A DNA stretch of 64,000 bases from an uncultured Pelagibacteraceae bacterium (GTDB lineage Bacteria; Pseudomonadota; Alphaproteobacteria; Pelagibacterales; Pelagibacteraceae). The DNA lies in the NCBI GenBank assembly GCA_902529715.1, contig CABZXL010000003.1:1-64000 (forward strand), written 5' to 3'. The translations under genes were made by a program, and so were the position numbers. Within the stretch, counting starts at the first letter, position 1. Each line of letters begins with the position of its first letter. This document shows positions 35,651-44,646 of the stretch, piece after piece. The notes below the pieces were generated by a model. That model saw nothing but the letters and a program-made list of their open reading frames with translations. It made no database searches and was not told the origin of the DNA.

Positions 35651-36349
35651 TTAAATTTTATATAGCAAAAATTCTTCTTCTCCAGGACTAAAAATAAAAA
35701 TTTTTTTCCACTTAATTTTATTTAGTACTGACGAGGATTTTTCGCTTATACACATTAAATTGGTGTTCATCCAAAAATCATTTAATTTGTAACTATTTAT
35801 TAATTTTAGGAAACTCAAAGCACTATTTTGGGAATAAACATAGACTACATCTGGCATGTTTGATCTTAATTTTTCTATAAATTTTTCGTCTAATTGATAA
35901 TTAGGTTTTGAGGTGTAGTTAATAATTCTTTGCACATTGTATCCGAGTGATAATAAATTTTTATCAAGGTCATTTGAAATAATTTCTCCACTCACATAAA
36001 GCATTTTTCCTAAAGAAGAATTAAAATTTTGTAATATTAACTCTTTTAAATTTCTTACATTTCCTCCGGCTGTTATTACATTTTGAAATCCAAGACTAAG
36101 TGCTTTTTTCTCCGTTGCACTTCCAACACAAAAACAAATAATTTTTTTGTCAATCAGTTTTGTATCTAAAAATTTTAATGCATTAGCACTTGTAAAAATT
36201 ATTGCTTTATAATCTAAAAAATTTATTTTTTCATATTCAACTTTTTCAATTTGAATAACTGGCATATGTGAAACGTTATGTCCAAGATCTCTAAATTTTA
36301 ATATTAACTCCTCACTATCTTCCAAAGGTCTTGTAAACAAAATATGCAT
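35651..36349 (-). CDS. hemD: Uroporphyrinogen-III synthase
   Basis: Closes hydroxymethylbilane with D-ring inversion in haem synthesis. HemD is poorly conserved. The start ILFTRPLEDSEEL, the FTSANALKF motif and the two-lobed layout (CVGSATEKKALSLGF, VYVYSQNSALSFLKL) are typical, and hemC lies one base upstream. 232 residues is normal. Confidence 0.9.
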   Translation of the reverse strand: MHILFTRPLEDSEELILKFRDLGHNVSHMPVIQIEKVEYEKINFLDYKAIIFTSANALKFLDTKLIDKKIICFCVGSATEKKALSLGFQNVITAGGNVRNLKELILQNFNSSLGKMLYVSGEIISNDLDKNLLSLGYNVQRIINYTSKPNYQLDEKFIEKLRSNMPDVVYVYSQNSALSFLKLINSYKLNDFWMNTNLMCISEKSSSVLNKIKWKKIFIFSPGEEEFLLYKI

Positions 36350-36350
36350 A

Positions 36351-37274
36351 CTATTTTTTATAACTCCCCTTAGATTGACTTTTTAAATTTTCTCCAATTT
36401 CTATTCCTAGTTCTGCTGCATGTTTTATATCTTTGGAAGACTTACAATAAAATCTTTCTTTTCCGTCTAAAGAAAAAAGTTCTCCTTCTAGTGTTATATT
36501 TTCATTATTTATAATTGATATTGCACCAACTGCAGTTTCGCAGTCTCCTTCTAAAACTTTAAGAACATTTCTTTCGGCTTGAGAGCTTTTAAAAGTTTTT
36601 AAATCATTTATTTTTTTTAAAAGATTTTTTATAAAATCATCATCACTTTTACATTGCAATGCTATAACTCCTTGCCCAGCACTTGGAATAATTTCATCAA
36701 TAGAAAAAATTTCAGAAATGTGCTCGTCTAAATTTAAAGAATTAATACCAGCATAAGACAATATTACTGCGTCATATAAATTTTCATTTAATTTATTTAT
36801 CCTAGTGTCAACATTGCCTCTAATTAATTTATAATTCAAATCATTTCTTTTATTTTTTAGCTGAAATTCTCTTCTAAAAGATGAAGTTCCTATTATTGAA
36901 TTTTTTTTCAAATCTTTAAATTTTATTTTATTTTTAGAAATTAATACTTCTCTAGGATCATTTCTTTCTAAAAAACAATTAGTTATTAATCCCTCAGTTT
37001 CATCTGATGGCATATCCTTTAAAGCATGCACCGCAATGTCAATTTTATTTTCTAATAATTCTTTTTCTATTTTTTTTGAAAAAAGTCCCTTACCTCCTAT
37101 TTCAGAAAGTCTATCTTTTTGATTTAAATCTCCTGCAGTAGTAATTTTTTTTATTTCAACACTCTCAATATTTAATTCTTTAGATGTTTTTAAAATTTTT
37201 TCTTTTGCTTTTTCAGCATATATTAAAGCTAATTTACTACCTCTTGATCCAATAATAATTTTTTTGCTTTTCAT
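36351..37274 (-). CDS. hemC: Porphobilinogen deaminase (hydroxymethylbilane synthase)
   Basis: Polymerises four porphobilinogens using a covalently bound dipyrromethane. Motifs are IGSRGSKLALIYAE, DIAVHALKDMPS, GTSSFRRE, RGNVDTRINKL, and the cofactor-cysteine region EGDCETAVGA. 307 residues is normal. It is divergent from tsaD across a 58-base gap, an arrangement common in alphaproteobacteria. Confidence 0.96.
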   Translation of the reverse strand: MKSKKIIIGSRGSKLALIYAEKAKEKILKTSKELNIESVEIKKITTAGDLNQKDRLSEIGGKGLFSKKIEKELLENKIDIAVHALKDMPSDETEGLITNCFLERNDPREVLISKNKIKFKDLKKNSIIGTSSFRREFQLKNKRNDLNYKLIRGNVDTRINKLNENLYDAVILSYAGINSLNLDEHISEIFSIDEIIPSAGQGVIALQCKSDDDFIKNLLKKINDLKTFKSSQAERNVLKVLEGDCETAVGAISIINNENITLEGELFSLDGKERFYCKSSKDIKHAAELGIEIGENLKSQSKGSYKK

Positions 37275-37332
37275 TAAATTAATTTATACTCCATCTTTAT
37301 ATTTAGAATTTTAAATTAATAAAAACTAATTT

Positions 37333-38406
37333 ATGTCAAAAAAACCAGTAATTCTTGGAATAGAGTCTAGTTGTGACGAAACTGCAGTGGCTTTAATTAG
37401 AGAAAATAAGGAAGGTGAACCAGAAATTTTATCTAATGTAATTTCAAGCCAAGTAGATATTCATAAAGAATTTGGAGGAGTGGTTCCTGAACTTGCTGCC
37501 AGAGCACATATAGAAAAAATTGATTTAATTGCTAAAAAAGCATTAGATGAAAGCGGAATTAATTTAAATGAAGTAGATGCAGTTGCTGCAACCGCTGGCC
37601 CAGGTTTAGTTGTTTGTTTATCTGTTGGACTAAACTTTGGTAAAGCTCTTTCGATATGTTTAAAAAAACCATTTATTGCAATTAACCATTTGGAAGGGCA
37701 CGCATTAAGTCCTAAACTAAATTCAAAAATAAATTATCCTTACCTTCTGCTTCTTATCTCTGGAGGACATACTCAATATTTGTGCGTTGAAGAACTTGGA
37801 AAATATAAAAGACTTGGAACAACTATTGATGACGCAGTCGGAGAAGCATTTGATAAAACTGCAAAGTTACTTGGTATTGAATTCCCTGGAGGACCTAAAA
37901 TTGAAGAATTTTCTAAAAAAGGAGATCCAACAAAATTTGATTTACCAAAACCAATAATTAATAAAGGGGGTTGTAACTTATCTTTTGCAGGACTTAAAAC
38001 AGCTATTCTTAGAATTACAAAAAAAATAAAAACAGAACAAGATAAATATGATCTTGCTGCTTCATTTCAAAAAACAATTGAAGAAATATTATATAAAAAA
38101 ACTAAAATTGCTTTCGCAGAATTTAAAAAAATTTATGGAAACAAAAATAATTTATTTGTTATTGCTGGAGGAGTTGCTTCAAATAAAAAAATTAGAGATC
38201 GTTTAAATTTATTAAGTAAAGAAGAAAATTTTGAAACAATTTTTCCACCTATAGATTTATGTAGTGATAATGCTGCAATGATTGCATTGGTTGGTTTAGA
38301 AAAATTTAAAAAAAACCAATTTAATAATTTAGATTTTCCAGCAAAACCTAGGTGGCAATTAGATGAAAACGCCATTTTTTTAAAAGGAGCTGGTGTAAAA
38401 ATTTAA
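37333..38406 (+). CDS. tsaD: tRNA N6-threonylcarbamoyladenosine transferase TsaD
   Basis: Transfers the threonylcarbamoyl group to A37 of ANN-decoding tRNAs. Features are ILGIESSCDETAVA, the metal-binding HxxxH in NHLEGHALSP, LLISGGHTQ, and GGVASNKKIR. 357 residues is typical. In alphaproteobacteria gpsA often follows; here the next gene is the convergent radical SAM gene of the glycan island. Confidence 0.97.
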   Translation: MSKKPVILGIESSCDETAVALIRENKEGEPEILSNVISSQVDIHKEFGGVVPELAARAHIEKIDLIAKKALDESGINLNEVDAVAATAGPGLVVCLSVGLNFGKALSICLKKPFIAINHLEGHALSPKLNSKINYPYLLLLISGGHTQYLCVEELGKYKRLGTTIDDAVGEAFDKTAKLLGIEFPGGPKIEEFSKKGDPTKFDLPKPIINKGGCNLSFAGLKTAILRITKKIKTEQDKYDLAASFQKTIEEILYKKTKIAFAEFKKIYGNKNNLFVIAGGVASNKKIRDRLNLLSKEENFETIFPPIDLCSDNAAMIALVGLEKFKKNQFNNLDFPAKPRWQLDENAIFLKGAGVKI

Positions 38407-38425
38407 TTAAAAATCAAGATAGATA

Positions 38426-39529
38426 TTAATAGAATGAAATTAATGATGACAATAATTTATGCTGATATCTCCAATTACCAAGTATATTAAAAGACATTGC
38501 GCATTCATAAGTACATTTACATTTTGATTTAATTATAAAATTTTTGATTTCTTTATTTTTTTCTGTATTCCAGAGTTTTAAAAAATCCATATCAAAATCT
38601 CTTAGGTCTCCAATTAGTTTATCTTCAAGTATTTCACAAGGATAAACTTTTCCATCTGGGGTTATAACGCCAAATAATGAAGATGCATGGCATGGGCTTA
38701 TATAGTTATTATTTTTATAAATTTTCTTTATTAAATCCCAAGAAATTTCATCCTTTTTATTATGAATTTTACCTTGAATTGTATTTGCATAGTTTACTAT
38801 TTTTTTCTGTTTCTGATATTCTTTTATTTTATTAGTAAGCCAGTCGTAGGCATTCAAAATTTGTTCAACTTTTTCTTTAGGTCTAGTATAAACACCCTCG
38901 TCTCTAACAAGACAACATTTAATAGAGTCAATTTTACAATCTTCAGTAAAATAATAAAAAATTTCTTTTATATTTGAACAATTTTCATGTGTAACTGTAA
39001 TACTTACTGAAGCATTTATATTTGGATTATTTAACTTTTTAATTATTTCATAGCTTTTAATACAATCGTTAAATAGATTTTTTATTTTTCTTACCGCATT
39101 GTGTTTTTCAGGAAGATCATCAATTGAGATTTGAAAATTAACTTCTATATCTTTATTAAACTTTGCTATTTCTTCTGCAAAAAATTTTATTCTATCTGGC
39201 AAACTTCCATTTGTTGTTACATAAATTGACTGTATGCTTGTATTTTTTATATATAACTTAGCTATCTCAACTATATCTTTTCTTGCAAATGGCTCTCCTC
39301 CTGTAAAGTTAACATTTAATAAAGTATCACCCATATTTTTTGTCATTTTTTCTATTTCTTCTAGTGTAAGTTCACCTTTAAATGTTTTTGGATTATCAAA
39401 ATCAATAAAACAAAAAGAACATCTTGCGTTACATCTATTTGTAAGAAAATGAATTAGGCTTACAGGTGTTTTTTTTTTAAAGTAAATATTATTTACAACT
39501 TTTGAAAATTTTGCTTTTTTTGTTATCAA
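38426..39529 (-). CDS. Radical SAM/SPASM domain protein
   Basis: 367 residues. The radical SAM cluster motif is CNARCSFC (CX3CX2C) and VNFTGGEPF follows for SAM binding. The C-terminal SPASM-like region has cysteines in SPCHASS, VYPCEIL and CKCTYEC, likely binding one or two auxiliary [4Fe-4S] clusters. Enzymes of this layout modify peptides or act in sugar/lipid chemistry. No precursor peptide gene is visible nearby, and a glycosyltransferase gene is one base upstream, so a glycan role is more likely (inference). Confidence 0.88.
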   Translation of the reverse strand: MITKKAKFSKVVNNIYFKKKTPVSLIHFLTNRCNARCSFCFIDFDNPKTFKGELTLEEIEKMTKNMGDTLLNVNFTGGEPFARKDIVEIAKLYIKNTSIQSIYVTTNGSLPDRIKFFAEEIAKFNKDIEVNFQISIDDLPEKHNAVRKIKNLFNDCIKSYEIIKKLNNPNINASVSITVTHENCSNIKEIFYYFTEDCKIDSIKCCLVRDEGVYTRPKEKVEQILNAYDWLTNKIKEYQKQKKIVNYANTIQGKIHNKKDEISWDLIKKIYKNNNYISPCHASSLFGVITPDGKVYPCEILEDKLIGDLRDFDMDFLKLWNTEKNKEIKNFIIKSKCKCTYECAMSFNILGNWRYQHKLLSSLISFY

Positions 39530-39530
39530 T

Positions 39531-40514
39531 TTATTTTTGTGTATATAGTTTTTTAATTATGTAGTCTTTTAATAATATGCTGGAAACAAATCCAATACCA
39601 GGCATAAAAATACTAATAAATGTTAATTTTAAACTTTTAAAAAAATTACTAGAATAGTTAATTTTAAATGCATTTATTAAACAAACAATAAAAATAAATA
39701 ATAAGCCTAAAATATAAATATTTAAGTAAAATTCACTTAAAAAAATTAAAGGGAACATTAAGATAAATATAAATGGTAAGGATGAAATTAGCAAAAGAAA
39801 ACTCTCTAAACAAGGAAATTTTAAAAATGTTCTTAAACCAGTTGATCCATATACAAATCTTTGTCGAGCAAAATGTTTAAAATTTCTATCTTTATGAAAA
39901 ACATAAATACTTGGGCAAAACATAATTTTATAACCTAATTTTCGTATATTTTTATTCAAAGAAATTTCCTCACCAGAATATAAATTTTCATACATTCCTT
40001 TAACTTTTTTATATAAATCAGTTCTAACAATCAAATTACAACTTGGTAAAAAATTAACATAACATTCTTTATTCTCTCGATTGCTTTTTGTAATTGTATT
40101 TAAGGTAACAAAAGATAACTTCCTTGATCTTGATACTAATTTTTTTTCTATATCTTTAGTTTTAGGAGATAAATTTGGCCCTCCTACAGCGCCTAATTTT
40201 TTATATTTTTTAAATAATTTATGAACATCATTAAGCCAAAAGGATTTGGGATATGCATCACTATCAATAAAACAAACAAATCTTGTTTTGCAATTTTTTA
40301 CAGCTAAATTTCTTTTAAAACCAATTGTTTCATTTCCTGAAACAAAAATTTTTATTTTATTATCTTTTTTAAAATTTTGATATTTATCTAGAATTAAAAA
40401 TATTTTTATTTTTTTATAATATTTTCTTATATTTTTTATACAAAAACTTAAATTTTGATCATAAGATCTAGAGGGTATAATTACGGTTATGTCTTTTTCT
40501 ACAGACTTGGTCAC
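39531..40514 (-). CDS. Family 2 glycosyltransferase with C-terminal membrane segments
   Basis: 327 residues. The GT-A domain shows ITVIIPSRSYDQ, a nucleotide-binding DSDAY (DXD) motif, GAVGGPNLSP and a GEEISLNKNIRKLGYKI acceptor-side motif. Two to three hydrophobic segments close the protein (LLLISSLPFIFILMFPLIFL). It probably adds a sugar to a lipid-linked glycan at the inner membrane. It is divergent from the next glycosyltransferase, with 85 bases between start codons. Confidence 0.88.
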   Translation of the reverse strand: MTKSVEKDITVIIPSRSYDQNLSFCIKNIRKYYKKIKIFLILDKYQNFKKDNKIKIFVSGNETIGFKRNLAVKNCKTRFVCFIDSDAYPKSFWLNDVHKLFKKYKKLGAVGGPNLSPKTKDIEKKLVSRSRKLSFVTLNTITKSNRENKECYVNFLPSCNLIVRTDLYKKVKGMYENLYSGEEISLNKNIRKLGYKIMFCPSIYVFHKDRNFKHFARQRFVYGSTGLRTFLKFPCLESFLLLISSLPFIFILMFPLIFLSEFYLNIYILGLLFIFIVCLINAFKINYSSNFFKSLKLTFISIFMPGIGFVSSILLKDYIIKKLYTQK

Positions 40515-40599
40515 TATTAAAATATTATATTTGGTTATTATTCAAAATTATTTTCTTTAAATTGTATTTGTTTGGTATAATGAGTTTAGAAATAATATA

Positions 40600-41301
40600 A
40601 TGTCAAATTTAAAATTATCAATAATTATACCTATTTACAATGAAGAGAAAACAATAATACAAACATTAAAGAGAATTAAAGAAACAAATAATAATAAAAT
40701 AAATTATGAAACAATAGTAATTAATGATGGTTCAAAAGATGGTACTTTAGATTTATTAAAATCACATAGTGATCTTTATGATCATTTAATTGATTATAAT
40801 AATAATTCAGGAAAAGGATATGCGGTTAAAAAAGGATTAGAGGCATCTACGGGTGATTATATAATTTTTCAAGATGCCGATTTGGAATATGATCCAAAAG
40901 ATTTTTCTAAATTTATTGATTTAATTAATAATCAAAATGTAGATGGTATTATAGGATCGAGATTTGTTTATAGCGGATTTACTAGATCACACAGTTTTCT
41001 AAATAAAATAGGAAATCATATATTAACATTTATTTTTAACGCTTTGTACAATACAACTTTCACAGATATATATTCTTGTTATTATTGTTATAGAAAAAAT
41101 TTATTAAATCATGAAAATTTAAAAACCTTTGGCTTTGAACAACACGCAGAAATCTTGTGCAAAACTATTAAGAATGGTAAATTTTTTTATGAAGTTCCAA
41201 TAAGCTACAATGGCCGCACTCATGATGAGGGGAAAAAAATTAAATTCTACCATTTTTTTTCAGTATTATTCAGAATTATTATGGAAAGAATATCTTTTTA
41301 A
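40600..41301 (+). CDS. Family 2 glycosyltransferase, dolichyl-phosphate mannose synthase-like
   Basis: 233 residues with LSIIIPIYNEEKTI, VINDGSKDGT, KGYAVKKGLEASTGDYIIFQDADLEYDP (QDAD is the metal-binding motif) and IIGSRFV, all typical of DPM1-like enzymes. These transfer a sugar from a nucleotide to a polyprenyl phosphate. That fits the membrane GT-C-like gene downstream, which would use such a lipid donor (inference). No membrane segment is seen. Confidence 0.9.
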   Translation: MSNLKLSIIIPIYNEEKTIIQTLKRIKETNNNKINYETIVINDGSKDGTLDLLKSHSDLYDHLIDYNNNSGKGYAVKKGLEASTGDYIIFQDADLEYDPKDFSKFIDLINNQNVDGIIGSRFVYSGFTRSHSFLNKIGNHILTFIFNALYNTTFTDIYSCYYCYRKNLLNHENLKTFGFEQHAEILCKTIKNGKFFYEVPISYNGRTHDEGKKIKFYHFFSVLFRIIMERISF

Positions 41302-41307
41302 TTAATT

Positions 41308-43869
41308 ATGACAAAAAAAATTGTCATTGTTGGCGCTCTTGGATATTTAGGAACAGAACTGTGTAAAATCTACTCGGGTGAAAGTTGGCGTAATAAAATC
41401 ATAGCTCTAGATGATCGCTTTATTTCTGAAAGAGTAAGCCAATTAAAAGATTGGAATATAGAATTTTTTCAAGGTCACATTTTAGATAATAAGTTTTTAA
41501 ATAAACATTTAAATAATGCTGATGTTGTTCACCATTTAGCAGGTGTAACAGATGTAGCTTATACAAAAACAGAGGCAAATTCTGAATTAGATGAAAGAAT
41601 AAGATCAATAGCAATAGATGGAACTAATAATATTTTAAAAAATATTCCTAATAATTGTAAAATAATTTTTCCATCTACACATGTTGTTTTTGAAGGATTT
41701 GAACATGCAAAAGAAAATATTTTAGAAAATGAGCCTCCTCGACCTATTTTGATGTATTCAAAAAGTAAGGTTCAAAATGAAATTGATATAAAAAACTCAA
41801 ATAATGATTACGTAATTTTACGACTTGGCTCAGTCTATGGATATTCTTTAGATACTATGCGTATAAATATAATGCCAAACCTATTTTCTAAAATTACATC
41901 TCAAAATGGAACGATTAAACTATTCTCGGGCGGCAAGCAGTTAAAAAGTCTTGTTAATTTAATTGATGTTGTAAGATGCATGAAGTTTGTTGAAGAAAAC
42001 CAAAAAATAAAGAAAGAAATTTTTCATTTAGTTAACGAACAAACAACAGTAAAAAAAGTAGCAGAAATTTGTAAAAAAATTAATCCAAAAATTAAAATAG
42101 AAGTCACAAATGATGAAGCTCCAAATAAAGGTTATACTTTATCAAATAAAAAATTATTGAATACAGGATTTAAATTTCTTTATAACGTTCAAGATTCAAT
42201 TAAACAAATGATTCATCAATGGTCATTTAGAAAAGATAATAATAACTTAGAGCATATTTTTAAAGGAGAAAATGAGTTCATAGACTCAAGGGGTAAAATA
42301 AGTAATTATGAGCTGCCAGAACCTATAAATTTAATTGGATACATAGAATCTAAAAAAGGAACAGTTAGAGCTAATCACTTTCATCCAATTCAAGAACAAA
42401 AATGTTTGCTTGTTAAGGGTCAATTTATAAGTGTTTACAAAGATTTAATTAATAATAAATCACATCGAGTAACACATATTGTAAATGAAGGAGAACTAAT
42501 AGTCACTAAACCAAATGTTGCTCACTCTATGGTTTTTACAAAAGATTCTATATTCCTAAATTTGGTTAGAGGCGAAAGAGAACATAAAAATTATGGAATA
42601 ACTCATACACTTCCTTACGAGTTAGTAAATAATATAGATCGGATTAACTTATTAAATATTTATAAATTTAATTGTAGATGTTGTAATAATGAAAAACTTA
42701 AAAGAGTAGTTTCATTAGGATTTCAGCCATTAGCAAATAACTTAATGAAATCAAAAAATGATAGAGTTGATCTTTATCCTTTAGAAATGAATTATTGCTC
42801 AAAATGTCATAACTGTCAGCTTTCAGTAAATATTGAGCCAAAAAAAATGTTTTCAAATTATCTTTATTTATCTTCAACTTCAGAAACATTTAAACAACAT
42901 TTTAAAAAAGCAGCTAAACAGTATGTTAAAGATTTTAAACTTTCACCTAAAAAATCGTATGTTATTGATATTGGTAGTAATGATGGTGTAGGTTTAAAAC
43001 CATTTAAAGATTTAAACTTCAAACATCTTCTAGGAATTGAACCTGCAAAAAACTTAGCAAAGCTTGCTAATAAAAATAAGATAAAAACATTTAATGGTTT
43101 TTTAAATAAAAAAAATCTAAAGAAAATTAAAAGAAATGCTGACATTATTCTAGCATCTAATGTGTTTGCACATTCTGATGATTTAAAAACTATGGCTGAA
43201 TGTATGCTTAAGCTATTAAAAAAAAATGGAACTATTATTATAGAAATCCAGTATCTAATAAATACTTTGAAAGATTTAACTTTTGATAATATTTATCATG
43301 AACATTACAACTACTGGTCATTAACCTCCCTAAAATATTTTTTTAATCAATTTAGTGCAAAAATTTTTAAAGCTGAAAAAATTAATACACACGGAGGATC
43401 TTTAAGAATTTATGTTACTAAAAATATAAATAAGAAGGATGATAAAAGTATAAAAAAAATTATAAAAGAGGAAGAAAGATTTGGAATTAGAAAATTTGAA
43501 ACTTACAAAAAATTTGGTGAAAAAATTTATAAAATAAGAAAAAATTTTTTAAAAAATATAGATAAAATTAAAAATAATAATCAAAAAATTATAGGTTATG
43601 GATCGCCAGCAAAGGCTACTACAGCTTTAAATTTCTTTGGTATTTCTAAGGAAATTGAATATATCATTGAAGATAATAAGCTAAAACAAGGAAAATATCT
43701 CCCAGGAGTTAAAATACCAATTCTAAATAATAAAAAAAAATTTAATAAGAATTCTTCATTATTAATTCTTGCATGGAATTTTTTTGATGAAATAAAAAAA
43801 AAGAATGAAAAATTTTTTAAACACATCATTAATATCAAAAATTTAGAAAAGGATAATTTTTTTAAATGA
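41308..43869 (+). CDS. Three-domain fusion: NAD-dependent epimerase/dehydratase + cupin + zinc-binding SAM C-methyltransferase
   Basis: 853 residues in one uninterrupted frame. Residues 1 to about 305 form an extended short-chain dehydrogenase (VIVGALGYLGTEL nucleotide loop; catalytic YSKSK near residue 149). Residues about 312-440 form a cupin (ANHFHPIQEQKCLLVKG near residue 356) similar to sugar-nucleotide ketoisomerase/epimerase cupins. Residues about 450-853 resemble sugar C-methyltransferases of the NovU/TylC3 type: zinc-binding CRCC near 455 and CSKCHNC near 497, SAM motif VIDIGSNDG near 551, HEHYNYWS, and the C-terminal GYGSPAKATTALNFFGI near 762. Together they could make a branched-chain deoxysugar. 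The gene starts six bases after a GT2. Confidence 0.9.
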   Translation: MTKKIVIVGALGYLGTELCKIYSGESWRNKIIALDDRFISERVSQLKDWNIEFFQGHILDNKFLNKHLNNADVVHHLAGVTDVAYTKTEANSELDERIRSIAIDGTNNILKNIPNNCKIIFPSTHVVFEGFEHAKENILENEPPRPILMYSKSKVQNEIDIKNSNNDYVILRLGSVYGYSLDTMRINIMPNLFSKITSQNGTIKLFSGGKQLKSLVNLIDVVRCMKFVEENQKIKKEIFHLVNEQTTVKKVAEICKKINPKIKIEVTNDEAPNKGYTLSNKKLLNTGFKFLYNVQDSIKQMIHQWSFRKDNNNLEHIFKGENEFIDSRGKISNYELPEPINLIGYIESKKGTVRANHFHPIQEQKCLLVKGQFISVYKDLINNKSHRVTHIVNEGELIVTKPNVAHSMVFTKDSIFLNLVRGEREHKNYGITHTLPYELVNNIDRINLLNIYKFNCRCCNNEKLKRVVSLGFQPLANNLMKSKNDRVDLYPLEMNYCSKCHNCQLSVNIEPKKMFSNYLYLSSTSETFKQHFKKAAKQYVKDFKLSPKKSYVIDIGSNDGVGLKPFKDLNFKHLLGIEPAKNLAKLANKNKIKTFNGFLNKKNLKKIKRNADIILASNVFAHSDDLKTMAECMLKLLKKNGTIIIEIQYLINTLKDLTFDNIYHEHYNYWSLTSLKYFFNQFSAKIFKAEKINTHGGSLRIYVTKNINKKDDKSIKKIIKEEERFGIRKFETYKKFGEKIYKIRKNFLKNIDKIKNNNQKIIGYGSPAKATTALNFFGISKEIEYIIEDNKLKQGKYLPGVKIPILNNKKKFNKNSSLLILAWNFFDEIKKKNEKFFKHIINIKNLEKDNFFK

Positions 43870-44646
43870 GTCTAAAAAAAATAATTGATAAGGAACTTTT
43901 TTTTATTATTTTAATAATTTTTATTATTCTTATATTTATTAAAAATATAAACTTTTTTCAAAAACTTATATTTTCTTCCAAATTTAGATTTTGAAGAAAG
44001 AATAACTACCAAAGTTTATAATTATTGTAACAATGAATCTGTTGGATATGTTCACGATATAAAAAAAAAATTTAATATAACAAATAATCCAAAGGTTATA
44101 AATTTTGATATACACCCTGATCCAAGCTGGGTATTTCTTAATACTTCAAAACCAAAGAGTGATAAGTATTTAATAGTTCTAAATTATATAGAAAATCCCA
44201 ATATTTTTTTTCATAAGACAAATAAAATTTTTAGAGGTGAAAAAATATTAAATGCAGCTGGGATAAAAGAAATCCAATTTTTATCCAAATATAAAAAACC
44301 AATTAAAATTAATGGTAATTTACACTTATACCAAGTTAAAGTTGGAACCTTTAATTTTAAAAATTTCGATGAATTAGAAAAAAATAATTTTAAATTAAAA
44401 GAAATTTTTAAATTAAAATTAAATAAAGATAACTATGTTAATTCAAAATATTTAGTTAATAAAGAAATATCAGATTTTGGTGGAAGGGAAGTTTTAAACC
44501 TAATAAAAATTTTAGACAATCAAAATAACGAAATTGAAGAAATAGACAAAATTCAAGTAAGTTTAATAAATCAAATTTCACTTAATAACTATCAAATATT
44601 AGATAATTTTAAAAATAAATGTTTATATTTAAAAAAAAATGGATGA
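43866..44646 (+). pseudogene. Frameshifted gene for a membrane-anchored protein of unknown function
   Basis: An ATG overlapping the end of the fusion gene opens a frame with one membrane segment (LFFIILIIFIILIFI) that stops at 43992-43994. The frame beginning with LPNLDFEERITTKVYNYC continues without interruption to a TGA at 44644-44646. Removing one T from the T6 run at 43953-43958 joins the two frames and gives a smooth 259-residue product (FFKNLYFLPNLDFEER at the junction). The product would be a single-span protein with a large periplasmic domain (NPKVINFDIHPDPSWVFLN). The family is not recognised. It is either a real frameshift or a sequencing error. Confidence 0.75.

Noticed and set aside
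41308-43869. The fusion as an artefact of a missed stop codon or frameshift
   Set aside because: The reading frame is continuous with coherent linkers and all three domains complete, so no sign of an artificial join is seen, although only resequencing can exclude it.
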